64,000 nucleotides of DNA, taken from Okapia johnstoni (Eukaryota; Chordata; Mammalia; Artiodactyla; Giraffidae). Shown here piece after piece: positions 39,131-50,225 of the stretch. The notes under the pieces were generated by a model. The model saw only the letters and a program-made list of their open reading frames with translations. It ran no database searches and had not been told where the DNA came from. The position numbers were made by a program, and so were the translations under genes. Where the stretch lies: contig JAGTYA010000024.1 in NCBI GenBank assembly GCA_024291935.2, positions 1,116,001-1,180,000 on the forward strand, in the 5' to 3' direction. How positions within the stretch are numbered: position 1 is the first letter of the stretch; each line of letters begins with the position of its first letter.

Positions 39131-39683
39131 GTTACTGTTCAGTCGCTCAGTTATGTCCAACTCTTGCGACCCCATGAACTGCAGCACACCAGGCTACCCT
39201 ATCCTTCACTGTCTCCTGAAGCTTGCTCAGACTCATGTCCATAGAGTCGGTGATGCCATCCAACCATCTCATCCTCGTCCCCTTCTCCTCTTGTCCTCAG
39301 TCTTTCCCAGTATCAGGGTCATTTCCAATGAGTCAGTTCTTTGCATCAGGTGCCAAAGTATTAGAGCTTCAACTTCAGCATCAGTCCTTCCAATGAATAT
39401 TCAGGGTTGATTTCCTTTATGATTGACCGGTTTGATCTCCTTGTTGTCCAAGGGGCTCTCACGAGTCTTCTCCAGCACAACAGTTCTAAAGCATCAATTC
39501 TTCAGTGCTCAGCCTTTTTTATGGTCCAATTCTCACATCCATACGTGACTACTGGAAAAACCATAGCTTTGACTATGTGGACTGTCTAGGTTTGTCACAG
39601 CTTTTCTTCCAAGGAGCAAGTATCTTAATTTCATGGCTGCAGTCACCATCTTCAGTGATTTTGGAGCCCAGGAAAAGAAAACC
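39131..39683 (-). mobile_element. BovB LINE 3' part, internally deleted
   Basis: The left end CTGTTCAGTCGCTCAGTTATG is the complemented BovB terminus. The text continues to the TTTTGGAGCCCAGGAAAAGA region. About 40 bp normally between ATGTGGAC and TGTCTAGGTTTGTC are missing near 39583. Confidence 0.9.
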
Positions 39684-40360
39684 TGTCAATTTTGCCCATA
39701 AGAAACATGGAAAAGCATTGTTTGTGGGGGCAAAGCCAGTGTGACTAACAAATTGTGGAAATTAAATCCATAGATGACTGGATATAGCTCATATTTCTCT
39801 ACCACATTAGAGAAGGTCTAAGTCGCTCATTCCCTCCTGTATTCACTCATTCTCTAGTGAGCTTCTGTAATGTTTGCCGGCTGGCCACCATCTGCCTTCC
39901 TTCTGGAAACTGATATCTGTGCCTTTATTTTTCCCTGAGGGAACTGGTGATGTCCTAGCTCAGCCTGGCTGCTTGCCATCACTCTTATCCCACAGGCCTT
40001 GGTGACAGGCTCAGGGAAGAACACAGGGTCCGTCAGGACAATCTGAGCCAATAAGACCAATTCTGGAACCTCCTTTCTCACCCCTGGGAACCACTCTCTC
40101 TTCTACCTCTGACCTGATCCAGAGCTGAGCCTTGCTGCACGTGAAGCCTGAATACATTGTCAACCCAGAGGAACCCAAGCTCAGAAGGGATCCAAAGCAT
40201 CGCACAAGCTCCGAATCTAGCTGGGCCTCTGCTCCAGACTAGGAAGTGCCAGAGTGACAGATTCTCTTCTTTGCGTAAACAAAACACAGGGCACTTAGAG
40301 TTGAATTTTTGGAGTTTGATACCAAAAGATTACTTCAAGAGGAACTGTTGAAGAGGGGTG
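39684..40360. other. Intergenic, nothing named
   Basis: Unremarkable sequence with short spurious ORFs on both strands. Confidence 0.6.
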
Positions 40361-40740
40361 CTACGGGCTAAACTGTGTCCCCTCAAAGTTCATATATTGA
40401 AGTCCTAACCGCCAGTACCTCAGCATATTTCCACATGTCTATGGAGATGGGGCCTCTCAAGAGGTAGTTAAGTTAAAATGAATTTGTACAGATGAGCCCT
40501 AATCCTATGACTGGTATCCTTGCAAGAGGAGATGAGGACACAGACAACACACAGGTCAAAGGCAAATATGTAAGGACAAGCAAGCGGGTAGCCATCTGCA
40601 ATCCGAGGAGAGAGGCCTCAGAAGAAACCAACCTGCCGACACTTGATCTCAAGTTTCCAGCCTACAGATTGTGATAAATTTCTGAGGTTTAAGTTACCTG
40701 GTCTCTAGTTTTTTGTATGGCAGCCCAAGCAAACTAATGC
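40361..40740 (+). mobile_element. MLT1-like MaLR (ERVL-type) solo LTR
   Basis: Diagnostic phrases in order: TGCTACGGGCTAAACTGTGT, CATATATTGAAGTCCTAACC, TGAGCCCTAATCCTATGACT, GAAGAAACCAACCTGCCGAC and GTATGGCAGCCCAAGCAAAC. This is an old, diverged long terminal repeat with no internal viral region nearby. Confidence 0.8.
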
Positions 40741-41248
40741 AGGGGCTCTACTAGGGGACCGCTGAGGTGACTGAATGGGGGGAGCGGGGAGGAGAGGTAA
40801 GGGTGAGGATGTCACTGCAGTCACCCACCAGGGAGATGAGGCTTGAACGAAGCAAGAGACGAGTGATAAAGAGAAGGACATGGATCTGAGAGAAAGTTTA
40901 GGCCAAACTGACACAACCTGGTCACTGGCTATGACAAAGTGAGGGTAGGGATATCGAGCTTCTTGCTGGAGCCCGATGGCATCATGTCCTCCGGGGAAGG
41001 GAGGGAGGGAAGTCAGACGCACCAAGTGATGACCGTGAACTTTCCCTGTGTTTGTCCTCATGTGCCCCGTGCCTCTCCCCACAGCAGTTTATTAGCTCCT
41101 GAGGCCCAGCTTGGTGGATTCATTCATCTCCCCTCTACCCTCACAGCCTGGAGCCAGACTTCTCAGGACAGGACCCAGTTGCCCCTGGAAGAGAAGCATG
41201 TCCCACATTGGTGAGGTGCGGGCATTTTTGCTTCCCACAGTGATCACC

Positions 41249-41452
41249 CTTCCCTGGTGGCTCAGACAGTAAAGACTCTGCCTGCAATGCAGGAGACCCA
41301 GGTTTGATCCCTGGGTCAGGAGGATCCCCGGAAGTAGGAAGTGGCAACCCACTCCAGTATTCTTGCCTGGAAAATTCCATGGACAGAGAAGCCTGGCTGG
41401 CTACAATCCAGGGGGTCACAAAGAGTCGGACGCGACTGAGTAACTTTCACTT
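41249..41452 (+). mobile_element. Bov-tA SINE
   Basis: CCTTCCCTGGTGGCTCAGAC head, CTGCCTGCAATGCAGGAGAC, body and CGACTGAGTAACTTTCACTT end, in full order. Confidence 0.93.
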
Positions 41453-42291
41453 CATTTCATGATTGGGGACCCCAGGAGTGTTTCTGGTGGGAGCCCACCA
41501 TGCTGGACGTCCCGCCAACCATGGCTGAAGCAGCACACTGAGCTCTGTCTGGTCCAGAACTTTCCTATGAGCCGCTCATCACCTTGAACTATAGTCAAAA
41601 AGTTGCACCACAGCAACTGCCTGAGGCCACGTGTATCAGACTGCTTTGTGTCCGCCCGTGTGGTCGGCACAAGCTCACATGTGAAAATATATGCTCCTTT
41701 AGATACATGGCTTTCCTTTTATTTCTTCCTATTACAGTGAGGGCATTATAAAGATCGTTTTAAAATCAGTGGGTGAGTAGGTTATATTTTCTGGACATTT
41801 CATTTTAGGGCAGGAAAGAGGCTATTATTACAAAGCATGTTAGGGAAGAGAGCCTGAGAAGGTGGAGGAGATTCACCAACCAGGGCGGCGGCTCAGCCTC
41901 AGTTGGAGAGGCCACCGAGGCCTCCTAGCCCGGGCATCCCCTCAGGCCAGGCCTCTGCACAGCCTCTACCCTATAAGGCCATGTGTGAGCTGACCAGGCA
42001 GAGAAAATAAATGGGCTCCCCTAGCAGGCACCTGCAGCTCTCACAGCTTCCTGGAGGGGAGAGAAGGGGGGCTGGGGTGGGTTAGGGGCACAGCAGCCTC
42101 TCAGAGAGCCCCTTCTGTCCCCAAGAGGGCTTGGGCTGCACCGTGCCCCGCTGCTGCTCCTGATTAAAGGATCCAGAGTGAGCCTCGCTCCAGACCTTCA
42201 AGTGCAAGTAAAGAATGTTACCTTGTCTGCAGCCCCTTACTTCCTCCAGACAGATACACACACATTTCCATAAGACACAGTGAAAAAGTGT

Positions 42292-42494
42292 TAGACACAC
42301 AGTCGTGTACGACTCTTTGTGGTCCCATGGATTGTAACCTCCCAGGCTCCTCTGTCCATGAGATTATCCTGGCCAGAACACTGGAGTGGGTTGCCATGCC
42401 CTTCTTCAGGGGATCTTCCCGATCCAGGGATCGAATCCAGGTCTCCTGCATTGCAGGCAGATTCTTTATCATCTGAACCACCAGGGCAGCCCAT
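42292..42494 (-). mobile_element. Bov-tA SINE, antisense
   Basis: Reverse order: GTCGTGTACGACTCTTTGTG, GGCCAGAACACTGGAGTGGG, GGGATCTTCCCGATCCAGGG, TGCATTGCAGGCAGATTC and CACCAGGGCAGCCC. Confidence 0.92.
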
Positions 42495-45189
42495 AAGACA
42501 GAGGGTTCTAGAAAATGTGAGTCAGACCAGAATCCTGCGGGCTCTTGGGAGCAGGATTGAGAAGGGGGAAGGGCAGGTAGAGAAAACTGTCTTTGTCGTG
42601 GTTCCTTCCCAAACCTGTGTTCTGTGGTCAGCACTGCTGGGGGAAATGGCAAAAGACCTGGGCAGGGCTCGCCTGGCCTGAGACCTGGCCTTCCAGAAAC
42701 CTGGACGGCCTTGACACAAGGGGGTTCCGAGCAAGGCCTGGACACTGCAGAGAGCAGGGCCGCTATGGTGCACCACCATCAGAATAACCCCTGGATGCAG
42801 CGGTGGGTCAGCCAGCACCCCAAGACTAGCACTCAACCCCCTTAGAAGGCCGAGCACTGCTCCTCTCATCTGCTCCTCACCCGCCCTAACCCCAAAGGAC
42901 TTATCTGAGTATTTCTTCCAAATAAATCCAGTGCTCAGCCTACAAGAAAATCTGGAGAAAGAAATTTCCTTCCTCTCCACCCACATGGCCCCCGTCACCC
43001 TCCTAGCCCGGCTTGGTTGTTGGGCTTCACGACTCACAGCCCAGCTGGGAAACCTTGAAACAGAGCGGTTCCCCTGCTCCGCATCCACCAGCCAACAGGC
43101 CCAGAGCAAAGGTACTGCTGCATCTAAAGGGCTCCAGCTTCCAGCCGGGAGCTGAAGGGATGGCTGGAGACTCCCTTCACAGCAGGAGGGCCCCTCCCAG
43201 AGACTTCTCTCACTCTAGAGTTTTCTCCTGTGATCCCACTGACTCCAGAGCCTGTGGCCAATGCAGTAGTCCCAAAGACCCGTGAGTCTGAGATGGGACC
43301 CGGCTGCTAAGAGGCTGGCCAGCGGTCCAAGCCTCAGACTGTTTTGCAGTGTTTGATGATGCTGCCCCTTCTGGTCCTTCCCAGATGTGCCCAGTCCCCG
43401 GGGGCCTGACCTCTAGCCCTGTGGGCTGACCTCCATCAGGACTATCCCGGACCCTCAGCTGGGCCATATTTGCCTGAACCCGAAGGATGGACGGGGTTCA
43501 TATCATTTTTCCTGGACAGCTTCTCAGGCCCTCCTGAGAGCAGAGGCTGCACACACTCAAGGTGGGGTGGGGGTGCCTTAACTCTATTTACCAGAAACTT
43601 CTGAGCCTGGACCAGATGCTGCCACACTGTAGCTACTCCGACATCCCTGCCTACTTCAGCGTCTCCCCTAGGATCTTGGCAGGCCCTGCTGGGACCGGGC
43701 ACAGAGGAGGAGAAGGCCACTCCCCTGTCGCACGGGAGGGAGGAGGAGGTCACAGAGCTGGATGGGGGCAGTCTCCATGTCCCCCCTCCCCTCCCTCCTG
43801 CTGGAGAGCTCCACCTCAAGCCTCAGGGGCGGGCAGGGAGGCTTGGAGGGAGCCAGGTCTGCCCAGAGAGCCCTCGGGAGTCCAGACTCTTCCCTGTGAG
43901 GAAAGGAATCAACTGGAACATGGCCAGCAAAGCAGCAGCCCTTACCCTAAACACACAGAGGGGTTTTACAGAGTCAAGGGCAGGGGGCAGCCAGGCCTCA
44001 GGAGGGAGGGGAACCAGACCCTCGGGCCCCCAGACTCCAGGGAGAGTACTCACACAGGGCTCTGCTCATTGTCCTCCCTGCTGTCTGGCCAGGTCATCAC
44101 TGCTCGTGGGGCCCCTGTCGCAGGCCCAACCACGGGGAGACCTGGCTTCCAGTCCCAGCCCCACACAGAGGTGGTGGCAGAGCAGAGAGGACAGAAGCCA
44201 AGAGCTGAAGGTCCTCTTCCAGCTCTGTCCCAGGCAGGCCGGCTCCACCCGACTTCCCAGTGACCAGAGCCCAGAGGAGGGGAGGAGAAGGGAGCCAGGG
44301 AAGTCTGTCTTGGTTCAAGCTGATGTGAGACGGGTTTCTGTCTCTGGATGTGAAGGAGCCCTTTGCTTCCCTGGTGCGACTCTGTCAGGAGTTGAGGAGG
44401 GAAGAGAAGGGACAGGGCCGGACCAGAGAGCCTTGGTGATGGCCTCGGCTGGGCTGCTACGACCCCCGCCCCCTTCTTGCCTCCCCTTCCTCCCCGCCAA
44501 CCCCGCACCCCCAGGGTCTGTGCCAGTTTTCCTTCCCAAGGTCACGGCTCGGGGCGGTCCTGGGAGGAAAACAGTAATGGCTGGGCCACGGGTGGGGAGC
44601 TGCCTCCGCTCCCGAGCGCGGGTGATTTCTGGCAACCTCTCTGCCCGGCTGGCACAGCCAGGGTCCAGGTTCCCGGAAATGACCGCGTGGGGAGAAGGCA
44701 GGGTGCGCCTGGGGCCGGGCCGCAGCCGAATTGCCGGCGGGGCGGCATCCGGCTCAGGACCAAGGGCTGCTGTCTTAAGCTCTCCCCAGGACCCGCGCTG
44801 ACTCCATCCTTCCCAGGCCCAAGGTCACTGCAGTGACCATCCTCCAGCGCCAAGACGGGGGTCACTGGGTGAAAACGCCGTGGACCCCTTGCTCGCTGCT
44901 TCTTGGGGCGGAGTGGCTGCGGGGGTGACCACGGCTCCACCTGGTCCCCGCGCGGGGCGGGGTGCGGGGGTTTGGAGGGGGTGGGGCGATGTCTGCGAGG
45001 CTTCCAGGGCGGGGCGGGCTGCGGCCTGGTTGCTCCGCTAATAGATTTATCCAGATCTGGCCTTGCAGGGCCCGGCTCTCCGTGCTGTGGCCCGGGGGAG
45101 GGGGAGGGGCGGGGGAGGAGGGGGGGCTCCCTCCCGAGCCTGCCCGCAGGGACCCACACTTGGAGTGCCCACTCGTCGCCATCGCCTAG

Positions 45190-45300
45190 ATTGCTGGGCG
45201 CCAACCCCAGGGTTTCTGATTTGGCAAATCTGGTGGGACCTGAGAGTGTGCATTTCCAACAAGCTCCCAGGTGCTGCTGTGGCAGCTGCTCTGGGGACCC
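45190..45300 (-). mobile_element. MER5-like hAT remnant
   Basis: CCAGGGTTTCTGATTTGGCA, GTGTGCATTTCCAACAAGCT and CCCAGGTGCTGCTGTGGCAG match the reversed MER5 consensus. It lies on the right edge of the GC-rich block. Confidence 0.6.
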
Positions 45301-45534
45301 CGAGCCTCCCAAATTCTTTCCTTAGGGGCCATAGATTCACTTTTGGCTTCAAATGTCTGTTAGCAGTAAAAGGGTTCACCCAAGAGCAGAACGGGGAGTT
45401 CTTCCTCTTACCCCTGACCTCAGGCTCATTTGAGCTCAGGGGACATTCATTACAGGTGGGGGGAAGGGTAAAAAGGGAGATTTACTGTTCCTACCTGCAA
45501 CATCTATCATCATGAATTATTCTTTATATTTATT

Positions 45535-45724
45535 TTTTTTTTAATATTTATTTATCTGTTTGGCTATGCTGGGTCTTAGTTGCGGCATGCAGGAGCTTTA
45601 GTTGTGACATGCAAACTGTTAGTTGCATCAGGTGGGATCTAATAGTTCCCTGACCAGGGATCAAACCCAGGCCCCCTGCATTGTGAGCATGGAGTCTTAG
45701 CCACTGGACTAGCAGGAAAGTCCC
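45535..45724 (-). mobile_element. CHR-type SINE, antisense
   Basis: A TTATTTATCTGTTTGGC start, then CTGACCAGGGATCAAACCCA, GAGTCTTAGCCACTGGACTA and GCAGGAAAGTCCC. Confidence 0.85.
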
Positions 45725-46302
45725 TGTTTTGTTTGTTTGTTTTTTACTGTTAAAATTAATTAACTGTTTATTTAGGAGCTGGGTTGTCACTTTGTCTCAT
45801 ACACACCCTCCAAGTTCACATATAGGTTTCACCGTGAAAGCGATAATCATAATGTAAAGTTGGTTTGGAGCAAGTGAGCTGGTGTTTAGGCTGAGACAAT
45901 AATGAGGTCAGGAAATGCTTAGTGACAGGGTCCGCCACCTAACTAACGAGGTTCCCTGTGAGCCACGTCTTGCTGGTCCTCACAACGTGTCCACCTGCAA
46001 CCCAAATGCAGTCACTGTAGCATCTACTCTCAAGTTCAGACCAACATACCGCCTTCTGTGCTCACATCACGTGCCTTACAAAGAGTGTTTCTAAACTTGC
46101 TTAGAAATTAGTTTTATTCCTCACTAAAAATCATGTCTGTTCCTAGGAACACCCTTGCTGAGAATGGCCTGAGGATTTCTTGCAGGAGCTGACTTGCTTT
46201 GCAATGATCTTGGATCCAGGTCTGCCCTATGGGAAGGCCATTTGAAGGCCTGGATCTTTTTACCAACCTCATCTAGGCCACAGAACTATTAAGGGGGTGG
46301 GT
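45725..46302. other. Intergenic, nothing named
   Basis: Non-coding; no repeat or gene recognised. Confidence 0.6.
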
Positions 46303-46638
46303 GCTTCCCTAGTGGCTCAGTGGTAAAGAATCCGTCTGCCAACGCAGGAGATACAGGTTCGATCCCTGATCCGGGAAGATCTCACATGTTGCGAAGCAAC
46401 TAAGCCCGTGCGCCACAACTATTGAACCTGTGCTCTGGAACCTGGGAGCTGCAGACATTGAGCCCACATGTCGCAACTACTGAAGCCGGCGACCTGGAGC
46501 TTTTACTTTGCAACAGTAAAAGCCACTGCAATGAGAAGCCCCCGCACGGCAACTAGAGAGTAGGCCCCGCTTGCTGCAACTATAGAAAAGCCCATGCAGC
46601 AAAGAAGACACAGCACAGCTAAATAAATAAATAAAATT
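46303..46638 (+). mobile_element. Long CHR-2-type tRNA-derived SINE
   Basis: The head GCTTCCCTAGTGGCTCAGTG and GGTTCGATCCCTGATCCGGG are followed by a body of GCAACTA repeats (AGCAACTAAGCCCGTGCGCC, CACATGTCGCAACTACTGAA) and an (AATA)n tail at 46621-46636. A similar copy in reverse lies at 50577-50925. Confidence 0.85.
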
Positions 46639-46912
46639 AGTTTTTAAAAGATCATTAAAAAATAGTGAAGTGTCTCAATTAAAAGAAAAAACCTATCGGG
46701 GGCTGTAATGTGACTCATATCCCTGGGTCAGGGCGAGGAAGGACAGCACTCGAGGCCAAGGTGGATGCTCTGGTCTCCCTCATTTCCCTACTTCCCTGCT
46801 TTCCTGCCTATGGACAGCTCTCCTGGGGGGATGTACATTCCCACCTGGCTGTGCTCTCCTTCCAAGAAACCAAGCAGCATTTGGGAGACACCAAGACCCA
46901 GTTCTTCTATTT

Positions 46913-47608
46913 CTACATGGACTCTGAGCCAAGAAGACAGGTGGCTCTGAAGTGTGTGGGCTCTGGCTGCTCACCATTCAAAAGCCAATAAACAGGCCAG
47001 GTTGGTGGAAAGCAAAGTTTGCTTTAATTTAGGGCGGACATCTGTCCAAAGGCAGACTCCCCCACCCCCAACAGGCAGGAGCTTTTATAGACATAGAGGA
47101 ACAGCATAGTCATCTCTAACAGTCATCTTCAAAGTGGTCAACAGTGGTCTGACCAGTGTCATCTTGGGTGTTTTAGGTACAGTTAATCTTCAGTTTCAGG
47201 GTCCATTTGTTCCCATTTCTTTGAGGCCAGTTCTCAGAACTGTGGCAGCTGATGTCCTGGGTACAGTCTGGTCATCATGTAGTTAACTTCTCCACCTGGT
47301 GTTCTGGTATCTATAAGACAGCTCCCAGGATGTGGCTCAGAATATTATCTATAGCCCTTGAGGAAGAACTAAAGGTCCTTGATTATGCTTATGACTACAT
47401 CATTATTATTTGGTCTCCTTTGACCATTTTCCTTTGCTTTCACATGTTCTCATTTCTCTGATTAAACTTATTCTTTGACCGAAGTTTTCCACAGACAAAA
47501 GGCAGGCAGAGGACATGGCAGGGGAAGGGGGCAGGCAAGGATCATAGGGTCCTGCTGTTCCATGGGAACTTCAGAGCCACCTGTCTTCTTGGCTCAGAGT
47601 TCATGTAG
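46913..47608. repeat. 40-bp inverted repeat flanking an LTR-like element
   Basis: The arms are 46913-46952 and 47569-47608. The second equals the reverse complement of the first at 39 of 40 positions. They contain GAGCCAAGAAGACAGGTGGC and its complement. The left arm ends exactly where the LTR-like element begins (TGTG at 46953). The right arm is 75 bp beyond its other end. Confidence 0.9.
46953..47493 (-). mobile_element. LTR-like element, probably a ruminant ERV solo LTR
   Basis: 541 bp that starts TGTGTGGG and ends TTCCACA, the TG...CA form of retroviral LTRs. Read on the minus strand it has TGTGGAAAAC at the start, a TATAAAAGC box at 47090-47082 and an ATTAAA signal near 47028-47021, spaced like U3 and R. 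No viral coding region is visible, and I see no short target-site duplication. The exact family is not identified. Confidence 0.55.
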
Positions 47609-47627
47609 TATAGTTCTTCGTATATTC

Positions 47628-47830
47628 TTGCATGAGTGCAAAGTTGCTTCAGTTGTGTTCGACTCTTTATGACCTTATGGATCGTAGCCTGCCAGGCTCC
47701 TCTGTCCATGGGATTCTCCAGGCAAGAATACTGGAGTGGGTTGCCATGCCCTCTTTCATGGGATCTTCCAGACCTAGGGACTGAACCTGAATCTCTTACA
47801 TCTCCTGCATGGGTAGGCAGGTTCTTTTCC
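47628..47830 (-). mobile_element. Bov-tA SINE, antisense
   Basis: GAGTGCAAAGTTGCTTCAGT, GTGTTCGACTCTTTATGACC, GGCAAGAATACTGGAGTGGG and a degenerate head ending ACATCTCCTGCATGGG. Confidence 0.88.
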
Positions 47831-47842
47831 ACTAATTACCAC

Positions 47843-48035
47843 CTTTTAATCTCTTCTGCTTCTGTTAGGTCCTTGCTGTTTCTGTCCTTTATTGTGTCCA
47901 TCTTTGCATGAAATGTTCCCTTGGTATCTCCAATTTTCTTGGAGATCTCTATCCTTCCCATTCTGTTGTCTTCCTCTTATTTCCCTGCAAGGAAAGATAA
48001 GAAAGCCTTCTTAACAGAACAATGCATTGAAATAG
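47843..48035. mobile_element. BovB fragment folded back on itself
   Basis: 47843-47985 is antisense BovB (TCTTCTGCTTCTGTTAGGTC, TTTGCATGAAATGTTCCCTT, CCCATTCTGTTGTCTTCC). At about 47990-48035 the neighbouring BovB segment appears in sense orientation (GATAAGAAAGCCTTCTTAAC, GCATTGAAATAG). Both pieces come from the same part of the element. Confidence 0.75.
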
Positions 48036-48760
48036 GGTCATATTTAGCAAATGAAAATACAAGACAATATAATGTCCTGTAGGCACAATTAAATAAGACA
48101 ATATTGGGGGTATACTTATACTAAAAACTCACCAGAAATTAAAGCTTAATTGGTTGTCCTGTATTTTGTCTGGCAACCCCAGTACGGAGTAAGCTGATAA
48201 TAAATATTAACTTTCATCATGAACGGAAAGATTTATTTTCAATTCATGTTACCAGGAAGGGTGTGTCTTCCTGCTAAATACAACCTTTACTTTGAAAAGG
48301 ATCTCAGACCTCAAGAGAGCACTGGCAAGCCTGGGTCCTGGGGAGATGACCACAGACCATCTCAGGGCTTCTTCAAAGGCAAGCTCATTTACCTTCTCCA
48401 AGCCTTTTACCCTGTCTCTGGCCTGGGTGGTCTCCACCTTCTTGGGGATGTACACACGTGAGATCTGGCCCACAGTGCCTGGAGGGGAGGGATTTTCTCC
48501 ATCTCCAGCCACCTCCCCAGCATCCAGCCCAGAGTTGGGAGACTCACAGGTGCTTCTTCAGTGCTGGTGAACTTCAGTTCAAACCCACCACGTGCAAGGA
48601 GAGGGAAGATTTGCGATCCTGTTTTATTTTTACAAACCCACATTTCACATGGGGGAAAACGGTTTCTCTAAATTCCTGGAAACTGCCGCAGTAGGGTGGA
48701 ATTCCAGTGCCTGGAGCTTTAAGGCAGATCTTGGGCTACATTTTTGGTTCTAAGGCAGCT
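48036..48760. other. Intergenic, nothing named
   Basis: A degenerate old repeat may be present at about 48040-48180 (ATACTTATACTAAAAAC, TCCTGTATTTTGTCTGGC). Otherwise no gene is recognised. ORFs on both strands overlap each other. Confidence 0.55.
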
Positions 48761-49180
48761 CCAAATTCACTGCAGATGGTGACTGCAGCCATGAAATTAA
48801 AAGAATCTTGTTCCTTGGAAGAAAAGTTATGACCAACCTAGATAGCATATTAAAAAGCATAGACATTACTTTGCCAACAAAGGTCCGTCTAGTCAAAGCT
48901 ATGGTTTTTCCAGTAGTCATGTATGGATGTGAGAGTTGGACTATAAAGAAAGCTGAGCGCCGAAGAATTGATGCTTTTGTGGTATTGGAGAACTCTTGAG
49001 AGTCCCTTGGACTGCAAGGAGACCCCACCAGTCCATCCTAAAGGAGATCAGTCCTGAATATTCATTGGATATTGATGCTGAAGCTGAAACCAATACTTTC
49101 CAATACTGATTTGGCTACCTGATGCGAAGAACTGACAGGAGAATTTGAAGAGGCTGATGGCATGCTGGGGAAAGATTGAG
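48761..49180 (+). mobile_element. BovB LINE fragment abutting the ARMC9 promoter
   Basis: Sense BovB from CTCCAAATTCACTGCAGATG through GTTATGACCAACCTAGATAG and TATGGATGTGAGAGTTGGAC to GGGGAAAGATTGAG at 49180. Both ends are truncated, and about 15 bp are lost near 48980. It stops where CpG-rich promoter sequence starts. Confidence 0.9.
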
Positions 49181-49255
49181 TTGGCAGGCCGGGGCGACGG
49201 CTGGAGACGTGGAGGCCGGGCCAGGTAGGCGCGTGCGTCCGCGACTGAGGAGCAG
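49181..49255 (+). other. ARMC9: ARMC9 5'UTR exon (left limit inferred)
   Basis: It ends at an ideal donor CAG|GTAAGTG and is CpG-rich. The next acceptor in the gene is at 51010. The left limit is inferred as the end of the BovB fragment, and the true start could be a little inside or outside. Confidence 0.65.
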
Positions 49256-49480
49256 GTAAGTGTGTCCTCCCCGCCCCGACATGGCCGGGCGATCTCAGAG
49301 TCCGCCGTCCCCGGGCGGGGAGGAGTAGTGATGGGCCTGAGGGCCTCGGCTCTGCTGAGCCCCCTTCCCAGAGGAAGACCCCGATGCGCCAACTCAGCAG
49401 CCGCCTCAGATGCCCCGACTTTTCGCTTACTGTCCTGGACTTTTTCTCTGGCGCGGGCCTGAGGCGGCTGCCTAGACATC
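49181..49480 (+). promoter_or_regulatory. ARMC9: ARMC9 CpG-rich promoter and 5' leader region
   Basis: Dense CpG sequence (GGCCGGGGCGACGG, AGGCGCGTGCGTCCGCGACT, CCGCCCCGACATGGCCGGGC) sits 1.8 kb upstream of the ARMC9 start codon. No TATA box is seen, as is usual for such promoters. The consensus splice donor at 49255/49256 (GAGCAG|GTAAGT) places a non-coding exon inside it. The transcription start is not visible. Confidence 0.75.
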
Positions 49481-49859
49481 CCGAGGGCAGGCCAGCTGCT
49501 TGCCACAAGTAGTCCCCGATCTTTGCTCCAGGGAGCCCGACAAAGGGGGCCCCAGGTTGTCCAGTTGGGTAGTGGAGACACGAGAGGGTGGCCTGGGGCT
49601 TTTAGATCCATCCCTTCCGTTATCCATCAGCTAACCCCTCTCCCCAGGCACCTAGGTTAAGTCCAGATTTGTTCCAATCTAAGCAAAAACAGGATGCTTG
49701 CTATGCATACTCCTCCTCCAGAGAAATCCCATAGTCTTACCCTTATTCAACTAGCTCCTCGGCCCTAAATCCTTATCATATAGAAATTCAGAAGCTGCCA
49801 CTGAAACCCTCAAAAGTGACTGAAGAAGTTTACTCTAGTTTTTGCATAAAGTAAAGCTG

Positions 49860-49975
49860 TGGTTCTCAAACTTGGAACGCGCATGAAAGTCATTGGGAGA
49901 GACTGTTTAAAGCAATTTCTGGACATTATGTTCAGTAAGATCAGATTGATGCCAGGAATTTTCATTTGCATAAGC
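49860..49975 (-). mobile_element. MER5-like hAT remnant
   Basis: TGTGGTTCTCAAACTTGGAA, TTTTCATTTGCATAAGCATC and TTCTGATTCAGGTGGTCC match the reversed MER5 order. Confidence 0.7.
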
Positions 49976-50014
49976 ATCCCAAGGGATTCTGATTCAGGTG
50001 GTCCAAACTTTGGG

Positions 50015-50225
50015 GTAATACTGTGTAGTGGTTAATATCAGTGTGGATTTAAATTTCCACTTTGTCACCTACTAGGAAACACCTCAACCTCCCTGGGCCT
50101 CAGTTGCCTCATCTGTAAAAGGAGTATATAAATTATATTCATCGTTAAGGTTTATTGTGAAGATTAAATGTGAAGCATTTCGCACATTGCCTGGCATATG
50201 ATAAGTCCTCAGTAAGTGAGGCTAT
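50015..50225 (+). mobile_element. MIR-type ancient SINE fragment
   Basis: GTGTAGTGGTTAATATCAGT, CCCTGGGCCTCAGTTGCCTC, GTTTATTGTGAAGATTAAAT and TGCCTGGCATATGATAAGTC follow the MIR consensus order and give a nearly full copy. Confidence 0.8.

Larger units (their letters stand above)
41880..45300. other. GC-rich intergenic block with CpG-island core
   Basis: GC content rises clearly here compared with the AT-rich surroundings. CpG density is highest at about 44,450-45,185, with repeated CGGGCGGGG-type sequence and long G runs at 44950-44988 and 45093-45127. Long frames on both strands (for example 43896-44801 + and 45312-44542 -) overlap each other and are explained by few AT-rich stop codons. 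No conserved protein is visible. It may be a promoter or enhancer of an unannotated transcript. Confidence 0.6.

Noticed and set aside
43896..45312. Long ORFs on both strands (301 and 256 codons) in the GC-rich block
   Set aside because: They overlap on opposite strands, are rich in Pro, Gly, Arg and Ser, lack domains, and are expected where AT-rich stop codons are scarce.
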